This document shows positions 10,078-19,370 of a stretch of DNA of 26,454 nucleotides, in pieces. The DNA comes from Ophiothrix spiculata (taxonomy: Eukaryota; Echinodermata; Ophiuroidea; Amphilepidida; Ophiotrichidae): assembly GCA_000969725.1 (NCBI GenBank), contig JXSR01S009132.1; one strand, given 5' to 3'. Below the pieces are notes generated by a model. The model did no database searches. It was not told where the DNA came from and saw nothing but the letters and a program-made list of their open reading frames with translations. The first letter of the stretch is position 1. Each line of letters opens with the position of its first letter. Made by a program: the position numbers and the translations under genes.

Positions 10078-10412
10078 TAAGGTTTCTGTCAAGACTTTTT
10101 TTTTCATGTCGACATGTCGCAATAATAAAGTTGATATCAAAGAGTTGCTTTTTGCGTGAAAAAAAATCAAAATTGTTTAATTTGCACAGGCTTAATGATC
10201 CGTTGTAGACGTAGACTTACCTATAATTAGTAATGTGTTAGTTCTTTATGCATATGACAATATGGATGATATAAAATTGATACTTTTCAGTATGTTTTTG
10301 AATGATATTTTGGTTTTCTGTTTGAATCAATGCCTAATATATCAAATTATTATGGAATTTTATTTGCTCAGTTTTGTTGACAGATGAGATACCATGTCGA
10401 CAGAAACCTTAG
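10078..10412. repeat. possible short MITE carrying a polyA signal
   Basis: TAAGGTTTCTGTC at 10078-10090 is inversely repeated as GACAGAAACCTTA at 10399-10411, and each arm is followed within about 30 bases by ATGTCGACA-type sequence. The TIR is only 13 bases, so this may be a small element or a coincidence. AATAAA at 10124 falls inside it. Confidence 0.35.
10124..10129 (+). promoter_or_regulatory. candidate polyadenylation signal AATAAA
   Basis: Canonical hexamer in the order expected after the 9409 stop codon, followed by a T/G-rich stretch about 15-25 bases later. Many AATAAA hexamers occur in AT-rich DNA, so support comes from position only. Confidence 0.4.
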
Positions 10413-11550
10413 ACCTCATATAGGCCTCTCATTTTATACATTTAACAAATAGACATACTGACATAGGGTACAAATATTGTTGCTTTCAGTTGCCCATACA
10501 TGTAGTCAGGATTTTTTTGAGGAGGTAAGAACTCCTTATGTTGGACCTAAAAGTGGGGTTACTTTTTGCAATTGTAAACAAACACACCTACATATATACC
10601 CATTGTTGTCACACCCCATACACACCTCAACCACACTTTGGTGTCTGTTGGTACATTCACTTTTAAGTTGTATAATTGTATGTATTTCAGTTATTTATAT
10701 ATAGATTATTTCCAATGTATTTAATTTTATATTGTAGTAATATTTATTTCACATTTTATATTTACAACTCGTTGATCAAATTATTACATGTATATTATTT
10801 CCTTGATTAAAGTAGAAATAAGTTGTTTATTTTGAAACATAATTGTATTATGTTTGTATTATGTTATGCATTACAAAGAATCTAAGCAAAGATTAGAAAT
10901 AGATTTGAGACTTACAACCAAAGACCAGGGGGAGGGTACTAAAATTTGGTTCAGATAGGGCTGTCCCTCTGCAAAATTTGAAAAGCCACCCATCCAAATA
11001 CTGATTTCCAAGAAAAACAAAGGACCCATCCATATACCAAATCCCCCAATTTTGAGTTAAATTTATTCAAAATTTGCAAGTTTTTACCCAAACTTGCACT
11101 ATTCTAAAATTTTGTGAAGAAATGCTTCAAATTGCATCAAGCGCAAAGTTTGGAAAATTTTGACAAGAAAATATCAAAATACCACATTTTGCGAACAAAA
11201 AGGACCGATTGAAATAACAGAGAGTCTGATTTTGCTACCTGAATTTGCGGCACGTCCCCATAACCTCTTTTGTACTAAGATTTTTTAATATGCTCAGCTT
11301 AAGGTACCTTTTGATATGACGGGTTACATGTGAGAAATCACAACAAATGAGCTTACTATAGAAGTGAAGTCTTTGAGTTTCAGTCAGGAGGTTGCTTAGG
11401 TTTGTAGTACAAATGTGCTTTATTTGATGATTGGATGAAATTATATGCTCAAATAAGAAAATACAATAGAAAAATAAAGTCGTGTCTCAGAAAATCAAAG
11501 GCGATTTTTTGTAGAAATTTATGCTCATTTGATACTTTTTTTTACATTTT
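10413..11550. other. non-coding stretch with degenerate repeat remnants
   Basis: From about 10915 to 11280 runs of CCCATCC, CAAAATTTG and similar words suggest an old degenerate repeat, similar in style to 14230-14600. At 11289-11333 the words CTCAGCTTAAGGTACC and GATATGACGGGTTAC match the right end of the GTGACC element at 15698, so a truncated copy sits here. No gene is supported. Confidence 0.4.
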
Positions 11551-12074
11551 GTCATGTGAGTGTAAGAAAGTCATACCTGCAATATTATGATTATGGCTGC
11601 CATATATTGTAAACGGGCTTATTTTCACGAGGGTTTAATTTTCATGAAATTCACAAATTAACATCTAACCGCGAAAATACCACCTCGCTTATATATTCAT
11701 CTTATGTGTAGGTCGATGTAATGAAGCTTTAAAACGCTAATTTAACACACGCAAAAAGGTCCTGATTGTCTGGTTTCGCAAAAAATTCTCCTCGTGAAAA
11801 TATTCCCGTTTACAGTATTGTTTGATACAGTTGTCACTATAATGCGACCAAACTTCAAAATTTTTTCCTGTGCTCCCGTGGCTCTGAAATGAATCTTTAG
11901 ATGACATGAAGAACCATTACAAGGGCCACTGACCTAAAGATTCAACACTTTAACTGCCAAACTACATAATTTTGGGTAGGTAAAGTTCGTTGACCTTACC
12001 AAAGCTGTAGTTTGTAATACAAATCAATGAAAAAAGACGCTATTCCACTAAGGACTTTCTCGCACTCACATGAC
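11551..12074. mobile_element. 'GTCATGTGAG' foldback family, copy 4 (interrupted)
   Basis: The left end GTCATGTGAGTGTAAGAAAG starts at 11551 and the right end CGCACTCACATGAC closes at 12074. The central GTGGCTCTGAAATGA...AGGGCCACTGACC palindrome is recognisable. Another foldback (11605-11816) is inserted next to the left arm, and 11940-12045 has no counterpart in the other copies. Confidence 0.65.
11605..11816. mobile_element. TGTAAACGGG foldback nested in copy 4
   Basis: TTGTAAACGGG at the left and CCCGTTTACAGTA at the right are inverse. Inside them TTTTCACGAGG pairs with CCTCGTGAAAAT. This 'TACTGTAAACGGG' layout is one I associate with short, widespread non-autonomous transposons of marine invertebrates. 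That association is from memory and not checked. Confidence 0.65.
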
Positions 12075-15000
12075 TAAATGAGCAAGAAAATTAAAACATT
12101 TTAGCTTAAACTTGTTCAGTCTTTGAGCGAAATCTAGCATGCTTGGTTGTTTGAAAATCCATTTTATACAATTGATTGAGACAAAAATGAATAAATATTT
12201 TATGCATATTATGCTGCTATGCCTTGTAAAACATGCACATTTTGTTTGTGCCTTTTGTGAGTAGTCTGTGTACCTTTTATGTTGTGAAATGTCTGTTTAT
12301 ATCCATCATATAGATGTCAAGACGAAATTTCAGTTAAAACATTTTTGGTCATGTAAAGCATGGTAACAAATTAAACCCTTATTATGATGACCATACGACT
12401 GGATACGAATTAGCACATGGGGAACTGGCGATTTTTGTAACCATGTAGTATGAACTTGTAAGGGTCTATGACTGCAGTTTCGCAAAGAGCCATCATTAGG
12501 GATCATTCACAAACACATACTTGCTTTGGTGACCTGATGCTCCCAAATAAATCAAAAACATTTTTAGAATGCAAGAAATTTCAGGGCCCTTTTTTTCCTT
12601 GAAAATGTTGGAAAATCTCAAAGAAAAGCATGTAGAGTCAATTTTTTGCTGTAAAATGTGACCATACATGAAGCAGTGGTGGTGCCAAGAATTATGGCAA
12701 AGGGTTATTTGCCGTAAGATGGATGCAGTTGGATTTAGATTCTTTCAACAATTTCATGATCATCACATCTCGTTCTTTAGCAGGTATGGCATCCTTTAGT
12801 GAAACATAAGCCACAGGCTAATTGCATTTTGAAATTAATGGCAGATTTTCTTGTTTTTATTCTTTTTTCGCATTGCCCTAATTATTGTGTACATATTTGC
12901 CATTACAATGAATTATTATGCAAATGAACAAAGCGAGACAATGCACATAGCGATTTCCAATTTTAAAATGACTATTAATTTGATACAATGGGAACCATGA
13001 ATGTGATAGTTACCTGATGGTGTTTAAGATACAAACAAGTACTTTCGAACCCAGAGCTGGAATGATTGGTTTACTTGTTTTTTAACCAGTGTTACATAAA
13101 ACACTGTCATCAGGTTCGATTCTAATTTATTGGGCCTATTTGATTTAAATATCAATGATACCAATATAATTCGCTCACTTCATGATTGCATTAATAATTG
13201 TTTATCATGTCAAACTAGAACCAGTGTTTCTAATTCTATCTCGCCTCACTTCGCTGCCCAGACTTTTATCAAAATGCTTTGTTAGATAATGATCTCCAAG
13301 CCACATTCTTAAAAATAACGGTCAGGGCAACAAACTTTGAACAAAAGAAATAGAAAAGGGCTAGACGTTTATGAAGGAGTAACGTGATTTCTGGTAACTC
13401 ATCCCTCATTAGTGTAATATATAGTTACCCATAAACAGTGGGAATCATTAGTGTGCCAGGGTTTGAATTCCATTGCTGCTTTATTTGAAATCAAAATGAA
13501 ACTTATTAAATTATAAAGTTAACTAGTATCTAATTCAAAAAACTCAATATATTGCTATGTATTAAACAGTGCATACCATTATGGTTGCTGGAAAAAAAAT
13601 TGCTGGACACACTAAATTCTGAATTTTGCTGTATTCTTTGCATGCTTGAAGTCCCATAGGACCCATAAGAATTTGCACCTAGCACTGCCCTCGCAAGGAG
13701 GTATTCTATTTATGGTTTTAACCCAGGCATATCACCTGTAACTTGGTAGAGGTGATTGTTGCAAACAGTTTTTTCCTTTAAATTTTCTTCCTGTTTACTT
13801 TAATTTAGCTTATTTGTGCCCTTTTTGTCACTACCATTTGTTTTCTGTGAAAAGTGATTCTTATGTTTGCCTCTTGCATGACAAACGGTGTATAAACCAA
13901 TGGTTGAATCTTATTTCTTGTTCTAGTTACCATCCAGATCCAAATATGCTATATAACAGTACAAAAAATCAATGGTCTGCCTGGAATGTGTCATTGTGTT
14001 GATTTGGTACATTCTATTTGGGAGGTAATGCATTGTATTTATACTTGATCATCATATTTAAATAATTCAATGTTTGTTAATAAAATGTTGTTTTTCAATA
14101 TCTACCATTTCAGTATATCTGTATTATGCATTTTGTCAACAAATTTCCTTTTCATCGAGCATCACACCCATAGATAAAACTGCAAAATTTTGTTGTAATA
14201 CTTACACACATACTAAAAAGGTAATATTTGAGTAGCCCCAACCCCTGGGTGTATCACGGGCGCCACTCGGATATATTGATGTACGCATGAACAAAAGTAT
14301 ACCAACTACCCCCAAACAAGTTTTAGCTTATTGAAGAAATGCCCCTAAACAAGGATTTAAGTGCAATTTTACTCAAAGTTTTACCCCCTAAAATTTGATT
14401 TTTTTTCCCTTCAAGTTTGAAAAAACACCCTTTGTGGTGAAAATGTTCTATTTTTGTTTTGAAAAGCACCCATTTTTCTTGAAAATGTGTGTTTTAGCCC
14501 CCTAAATACAGGCAGTGCTTTCCATGTTGGTCAGGGGAAAATGACCCCTTTTCCATGTTTTTTTGTTCATGCATGTGTACACCAGTATGTCTCAGTGGCC
14601 CCTGGGGTGTATTTGTTAGCAGCTTGTACAAATGCCTGGATATGTTTATGGACAAAATTTGATCTAATTCTAAATATGTACCGTAGATCAAGTAGAATTG
14701 CAAATATTTATCCAATACTTTATCATACCGCTGGATAAATTGTACAATAAAATTCACCTTGATAAAACAAATGATTGTTTCTTCTTGGTCTGTATCTTTG
14801 GTTATTTTTTTGTGCTTTTCACCCAAGTCACTTCTTGGAATCAGATGAAACAAGAATATCAATCAATTAGTGAAATGTATACGTTCAGAGCAGAGGATCA
14901 TTATGAACAAAAATCGGAGTGCACTAGCCCCATTGTTTGTGAATGCAACCACCATCCTCTATTTTATAAGCTTTTATTTACATTAGTTATTTTTGGTTTT

Positions 15001-15188
15001 TGCAGGGGTGTGAGAGTTAGGTGATAAAAAAGTGGATAAAGGTACACAATGCCCAAAACAGGCTTAAAATGAAAGAAAAGGCTGAAAATATGACTCTCAT
15101 GAGGTTTACACTACTAAATAACTACCGGGAACCAAGCTAAGGCCAAAATGGGAACTATTCGCTTAAATCCAGAGAACCTACTCTAAAC
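12075..15188. other. about 3.1 kb without a supported gene
   Basis: AT-rich sequence. A weak foldback sits at 13012-13115. The 14230-14600 block carries runs of CCCC and poly-A/T words with two related CCCTGGGTGTAT/CCCTGGGGTGTAT blocks, probably a degenerate repeat. Several short open frames on both strands around 14490-15020 overlap each other, lack acceptor and donor pairs, and have no recognisable protein features. Confidence 0.35.
13012..13115. repeat. weak 104-bp foldback
   Basis: ACCTGATGGTGTTT at the left pairs imperfectly with the inverse of AACACTGTCATCAGGT at the right, and an inner ACAAACAAGTA pairs with TTTACTTGTTTT. No second copy in the window, so it may be a single old MITE. 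Confidence 0.35.
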
Positions 15189-15228
15189 AAGGTCGAATTT
15201 TTCTAATTTCATCAGAAAGGTTATTTTT
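15189..15228. repeat. inverted partial copy of the 15698 element interior
   Basis: About 40 bases here (AAGGTCGAATTTTTCTAATT and onward) are the inverse, with two or three differences, of 16014-16051 inside the GTGACC element. It is likely a truncated second copy in opposite orientation. Confidence 0.5.
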
Positions 15229-15697
15229 AATTTCTCCTACTCTAAACAGCTTAAAATTTAGCTATGATGTATAATAAAATATGAAGATTTCATATTACAT
15301 CGTTAGATTTGAATGTCTTCTTTCAGTTTCTGACATTTGATTTGGAAAACAAGTCAGAAATTACTCCGCCACAGTGATTCACCAAATATTGGCCTGATCC
15401 CCGTTTTTTGCCAATTCATACTTGGGAAATAAGCAGGACAGTAATGCATTACTACATTCAGCGTTTCTAAAAGTGAAACTTTCCAGGTAATACTGTGCTG
15501 AAATTTTGACTATTTGTAGGATACATGTTGTGCTTTCACTCCATAATGCCTGTTTATTTATTTAAGAATTATAAACATTAGAAAAACAGCCTCAAAAATG
15601 ACCATTATATCATATAAAAGAATAGGAAAGGCATTTGGTAGTGTAGAACAATGAAGGCATAAAAAGAGCTCCAAATTTTGGGAATTTTCTGTGATAT

Positions 15698-16143
15698 GTG
15701 ACCCGTCATATCGAAAGGTACCTTTAGGGTCCCAAAATCAAAATTGATTTTTTGGTCTTATCTGAAAGCTGAGATTTTAAGCTTTAAAATGACACCTTGC
15801 TTTTGTTTATTGGATGTTCGGTTGCGAAGTTATATCCAAATTGGTAAAAGGCATCGGGCTGATTCGGAAAACTATATAGTTCTGAGAAAATTTAAGTTAA
15901 AGTGTTTGTTCTTAGTAAAACCTGAATGGAGAGAGGATTTTTATCTTGGTTTTTAATACATTTTTCTTATATTTTGGATGTTGGAACCTGATTAATAGGA
16001 TAGAATACACTTCAAAAATAACCTTTCTAATGAAATTAGAAATTCGACCTTGGACGTGATTTTGACTATGCTCAGCTTCAATGGCCTGTATTTCGTAATT
16101 TACTATGCCGACCTTTAAGGTACCTTTCGATATGATGGGTCAC
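15698..16143. mobile_element. 446-bp GTGACCC...GGGTCAC element
   Basis: The left end GTGACCCGTCATATCGAAAG with GGTACCTTTA is inversely repeated at the right as TAAGGTACC, TTTCGATATGATGGGTCAC. The flanks are ATAT and GTAT, close to the 4-base duplication seen for the related element at 8127. The interior shares AAGCTTTAAAATGA with that element. It has no transposase. A truncated right end lies at 11289-11333. Confidence 0.7.
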
Positions 16144-16183
16144 GTATGAAGATGTATGTTCTCAATCATCCAGTAGAAGTAAA

Positions 16184-16366
16184 TAAGTGAAGTAAATAAA
16201 TCTAATACTGGAACTTACTTTGCAACTGAGCACTTCGTGATGTCACTAGCAGTCTGTCACGTGACCAATTCCAAGAATCATATGCCTGTTGAAGACCATT
16301 GGTAATGGTCGCAACGTCGCACAGTTGCAAAGTAAGTTCCAGTTTTAGATTTATTTACTTCACTTA
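16184..16366. mobile_element. 183-bp foldback MITE with 45-bp arms
   Basis: TAAGTGAAGTAAATAAATCT at 16184 continues through ACTGGAACTTACTTTGCAAC and is mirrored almost perfectly at 16322-16366. The loop of roughly 95 bases contains CACTTCGTGATGTCAC and GTCACGTGACC, the latter with a perfect GTCACGTGAC palindrome that includes an E-box (CACGTG). Confidence 0.65.
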
Positions 16367-17348
16367 ATTTTCTGTGATATTTATGAAAAAATGCACAAAT
16401 TGCGCTAAAAACTTGTTTGTTTTAACAGTAATTTGACATTCACCCCAAAATTTGGTTAATTTATATGTATTTCATCATTCAATATTGCCAGACTTGCTGT
16501 GTGACTTTTATCATTATTACTTGACTTAATATTAATTTTAAGCTTACCTTTTTTTTCTGGGACTTCCAACTTTTTTTCTGGGAACGGCTCAGCCGCGTTA
16601 CCGCAGATTTCGAAGCCCTGGTATCAATATTGACCTGGTACTCTGCAAGTCTCACATAAGGTATCAAATTTAGCTTTTATGTCTGTGATAGGGTATCAAA
16701 CTAAGAAAGAATGGTTGAAGTAAGGACAATGGCCTTAAAATGCCAATAAAAGACATACTTAGACATACTTCTTTTAAGTGTTCAAATGGTATACAGTTAC
16801 ATTTTATCTATGATTTCTTGTATTAGTTATTTCATAACATTTGCGTATTGATTGAGAATCAATTTGAAATATATCATTCTGTGATGATGGTGTGAATATC
16901 CAGTGTTTTCTAAATCCTAAATTTGTACCTCAGATGGATTTAATAGATAAAAGATCAAATAAAGCTCCTGGTGATAATTTTGTACATATTAAAAGAGTTA
17001 AAAGAGAAACAATTTTGTCAAAAATAATTTGTTTACCCATTACAGGTGTAGAAACAAGATTTTTTTAAAATTTGAAACTAGAAACACTGTTTTCACACCA
17101 TTCTTTTGTGTCGGCAGCAAAAAAAAGTTGGTAAACAATTGCAATTTTCTCCAATATTCCTCAAAATCATGGAAAACTGGTAGGTTATATTACTATAAAC
17201 ATGTTCTATTGATCCATGTAAAAAAAATATGTAGGTAAAATATAGTGGGAAGAATCTAGGCCAGTCCCTTAAAGTTTGACACACAATATTTTTGGAATAT
17301 CTCAATTGTGCTACATGTATGACTGCAAATAAAGCATCACAAACATCA
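16367..17348. other. non-coding stretch, no gene seen
   Basis: AT-rich sequence with short unsupported frames on both strands. A plus-strand AATAAA at 17328-17333 lies just ahead of the minus-strand signals at 17349 and 17364. Confidence 0.35.
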
Positions 17349-17369
17349 TTTATTGATCAAACTTTTATT
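17349..17369 (-). promoter_or_regulatory. candidate polyA signals for the minus-strand gene
   Basis: Two AATAAA hexamers on the minus strand (17364-17369 and 17349-17354) lie 15 bases apart and are followed on that strand by T/G-rich sequence (GATGTTTGTGATGC). They would end a 3' UTR of about 1.7 kb. Nearer alternatives on the minus strand are ATTAAA at 18898-18903 and AATAAA at 18479-18484. The sequence alone does not settle which is used. Confidence 0.35.
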
Positions 17370-19081
17370 TCTTCAAAAAATAAATTAACACTTTTGTTGG
17401 TATCTATATACAAAACTTGCATATTACTATAGTATCAATTTAGTTACTATCATTTTGTCCTTGAAATTATATTTTGCAATTTCTAGAAGAAAAAAAACCC
17501 TAAGAGGTCAACATGGCAAATCATAACATGCATTTGAAACACAGCTACAATGTGAAAACAGCCCCAATGTTTTTTCATCACAGCTTAATTAATAAACAAA
17601 CTACAAAAGTATTACATGCACACTTTTTTGGAAACACATTCCTATTGGTATACACTGTACTTAAACTAAATCTAATTTTTGAGAAATTTACTGAAAACAA
17701 TGTTTCTTTTAACAAACTTGTTTTTGTCATCTAAATTTAAGATGAATGAATAATTTTAGATATTGCTTTACAATTTAGTATTAGGCCATACCATACCATA
17801 CTTTCATATGAGCTACCAAATATATTTCTGCAAAAAGTCTTTGATATTGAATTAATTTCAATGTGTCTTCTAATAACAAAGGAGGCTTGGTAAACAAAAT
17901 TACCGAACATTTGGTATCACATGTGTATCCAGTGGGTATTTTCATCACCAAGCCTCCATTATAGCTGGAAAATACATTGGAATATATTCAGTAACAAGTT
18001 TTAGTAGCTTAAAAAAGAGCTACAGTTTGGCTCTTAGTTTTTTTAAATTATTTATCCAAAAAGTGCCAAAAAAAACCTCACCATTTTTAACTCCGAAGTT
18101 ATCTACATGTATTTACTTTACTATTATGTGTTTTTTGCATTTTGTGGTCTTTTCAGCAGTTTTGGTGACATATAGGCCATTCTTATATTTGTTATATATT
18201 CGACACTAATAACAAGGCCACGTATGATGCATCGTGACTGATTGACATGCAGATACGTACAAAATGAGCCACGATGGCTAACAAGATGCCATTCTTAACC
18301 TCATTATGAGTACCAATGTCCCTCAGCGATGACAAAATGACAATTATAGGAATGGTCGTTAACCTGATGCCTAGATATTTAAACAAAATATTTGTAAAAA
18401 CCACCTCATTCTTTTTTCCTTAATGCACTTTCCATATAACTGATTTTTAAAATTTCTTATGAAGTTTCCATGGAAATATTTATTTGTGAAAAAATAAATG
18501 TTGATCGAAGTTGGTAGGGAGTAGATCCCAGAGTGGATGGATATCTTACAAAATCTTCTGAAAATACTGTTTTACATTTTACTATGGCAATATCTGTTTA
18601 CTGCTTCAAGGTGCAAATGATCCTGATGTGACAACAACCTCACCTCTTTTCTAGCTAAGTAAAAATAAGAGTGCAAGGTAAATACATGCTGAAAGTTTCA
18701 CTTAATTTCAACCATTCGTTTTTAAGTTACTAGCAATTCAGCATTTGAAAAAATCCCCATAGGCCACTGTGTTGTAATTACTGTTAGAAAATAACACATT
18801 TTCTCACTTTTTAAAAAAATGCAAGCACATTTGAAAGAATAGTTTGGGGATTGTAACATATACCAGTTGAGGATTCTTATTAACCAGATAACTCAATTTT
18901 AATATAGAGGTGACCTTGAGGATGAAAATTGGATGATGAATTGTCCCTTTAAGTTAACAGGAAGTAGAGTGTCTCTACAGCATGGGGTCTGGGGGGGGGG
19001 GCTACTTCTCTCTCTTTCAGTACCTGTATTTGTGTCTCAGCTAGTACTGAGCCAGTACTGTATACAGTTATTATTCTATCA
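17370..19081 (-). other. candidate 3' UTR of the 440-aa protein gene
   Basis: This is the stretch downstream of the stop codon on the minus strand. It carries no further splice-bounded frame that continues the protein. It contains an 11-bp hairpin (GGAGGCTTGGT at 17881 and its inverse ending at 17957) and a run of eleven G (18991-19001 on the plus strand, so C on the transcript). How much of it is transcribed depends on which polyA signal is used. Confidence 0.35.
17881..17957. repeat. 77-bp hairpin, 11-bp stem
   Basis: GGAGGCTTGGT (17881-17891) pairs perfectly with ACCAAGCCTCC (17947-17957). It lies within the candidate 3' UTR. With a 55-base loop it may be a relic of a small inverted-repeat element and not a functional RNA structure. 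Confidence 0.45.
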
Positions 19082-19370
19082 TCAAATAGTTGGAGTAGTA
19101 TACATAAAATCTTGCTCATATGATCTTGATGATTTCAGAAACGGAGAAGATTCTGATCTCGTTGACATCTTACCAATACTGCTGGTACCTCTTGAGGGCG
19201 CTCTCTGGGTTCGTGAGGTTTGAGACATTCTATGACTACTATTGAAGTCGTTGGAAGACGAGTTGAGTTTGTTGCGATAATCCATGAGTTCTTGCCAGCG
19301 TTTCTTGCTCTGTAGAAGCTGGTTGTGTTTGAAATGCTCATACGTAAAATGGGGAGTCTTCATTTCATAC
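19082..19370 (-). CDS. exon 3 (terminal) of the 440-aa protein
   Basis: The acceptor TTTTTTTTCTTTTTGCAG precedes G|TATGAA. The first base completes Trp345. The exon encodes residues 346-440 and stops at TGA (19084-19082). It carries the second half of the Trp/Tyr-rich block (Tyr346 to about Arg377) and a Ser/Arg-rich tail. Confidence 0.85.

Larger units (their letters stand above)
9410..10150 (+). other. candidate 3' UTR of the 9326 exon
   Basis: The sequence after the TGA is less AT-rich than the flanks at its start, contains a GGTGACGGGCT direct duplication (about 9610-9645) and a small foldback (9810-9925), and ends with AATAAA at 10124-10129 about 20 bases before TTGCTTTTTGCGTG, a plausible cleavage and downstream element region. 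It depends on the exon call being right. Confidence 0.35.

Noticed and set aside
14494..15024. Overlapping open frames of 83-122 codons on both strands
   Set aside because: Residue content looks random for AT-rich DNA, the frames overlap on opposite strands, and there are no matched acceptor and donor sites or protein motifs.
18192..18404. 70-codon hydrophobic minus-strand frame
   Set aside because: It lies in the candidate 3' UTR, has no splice support and no recognisable membrane-protein family features beyond general hydrophobicity.
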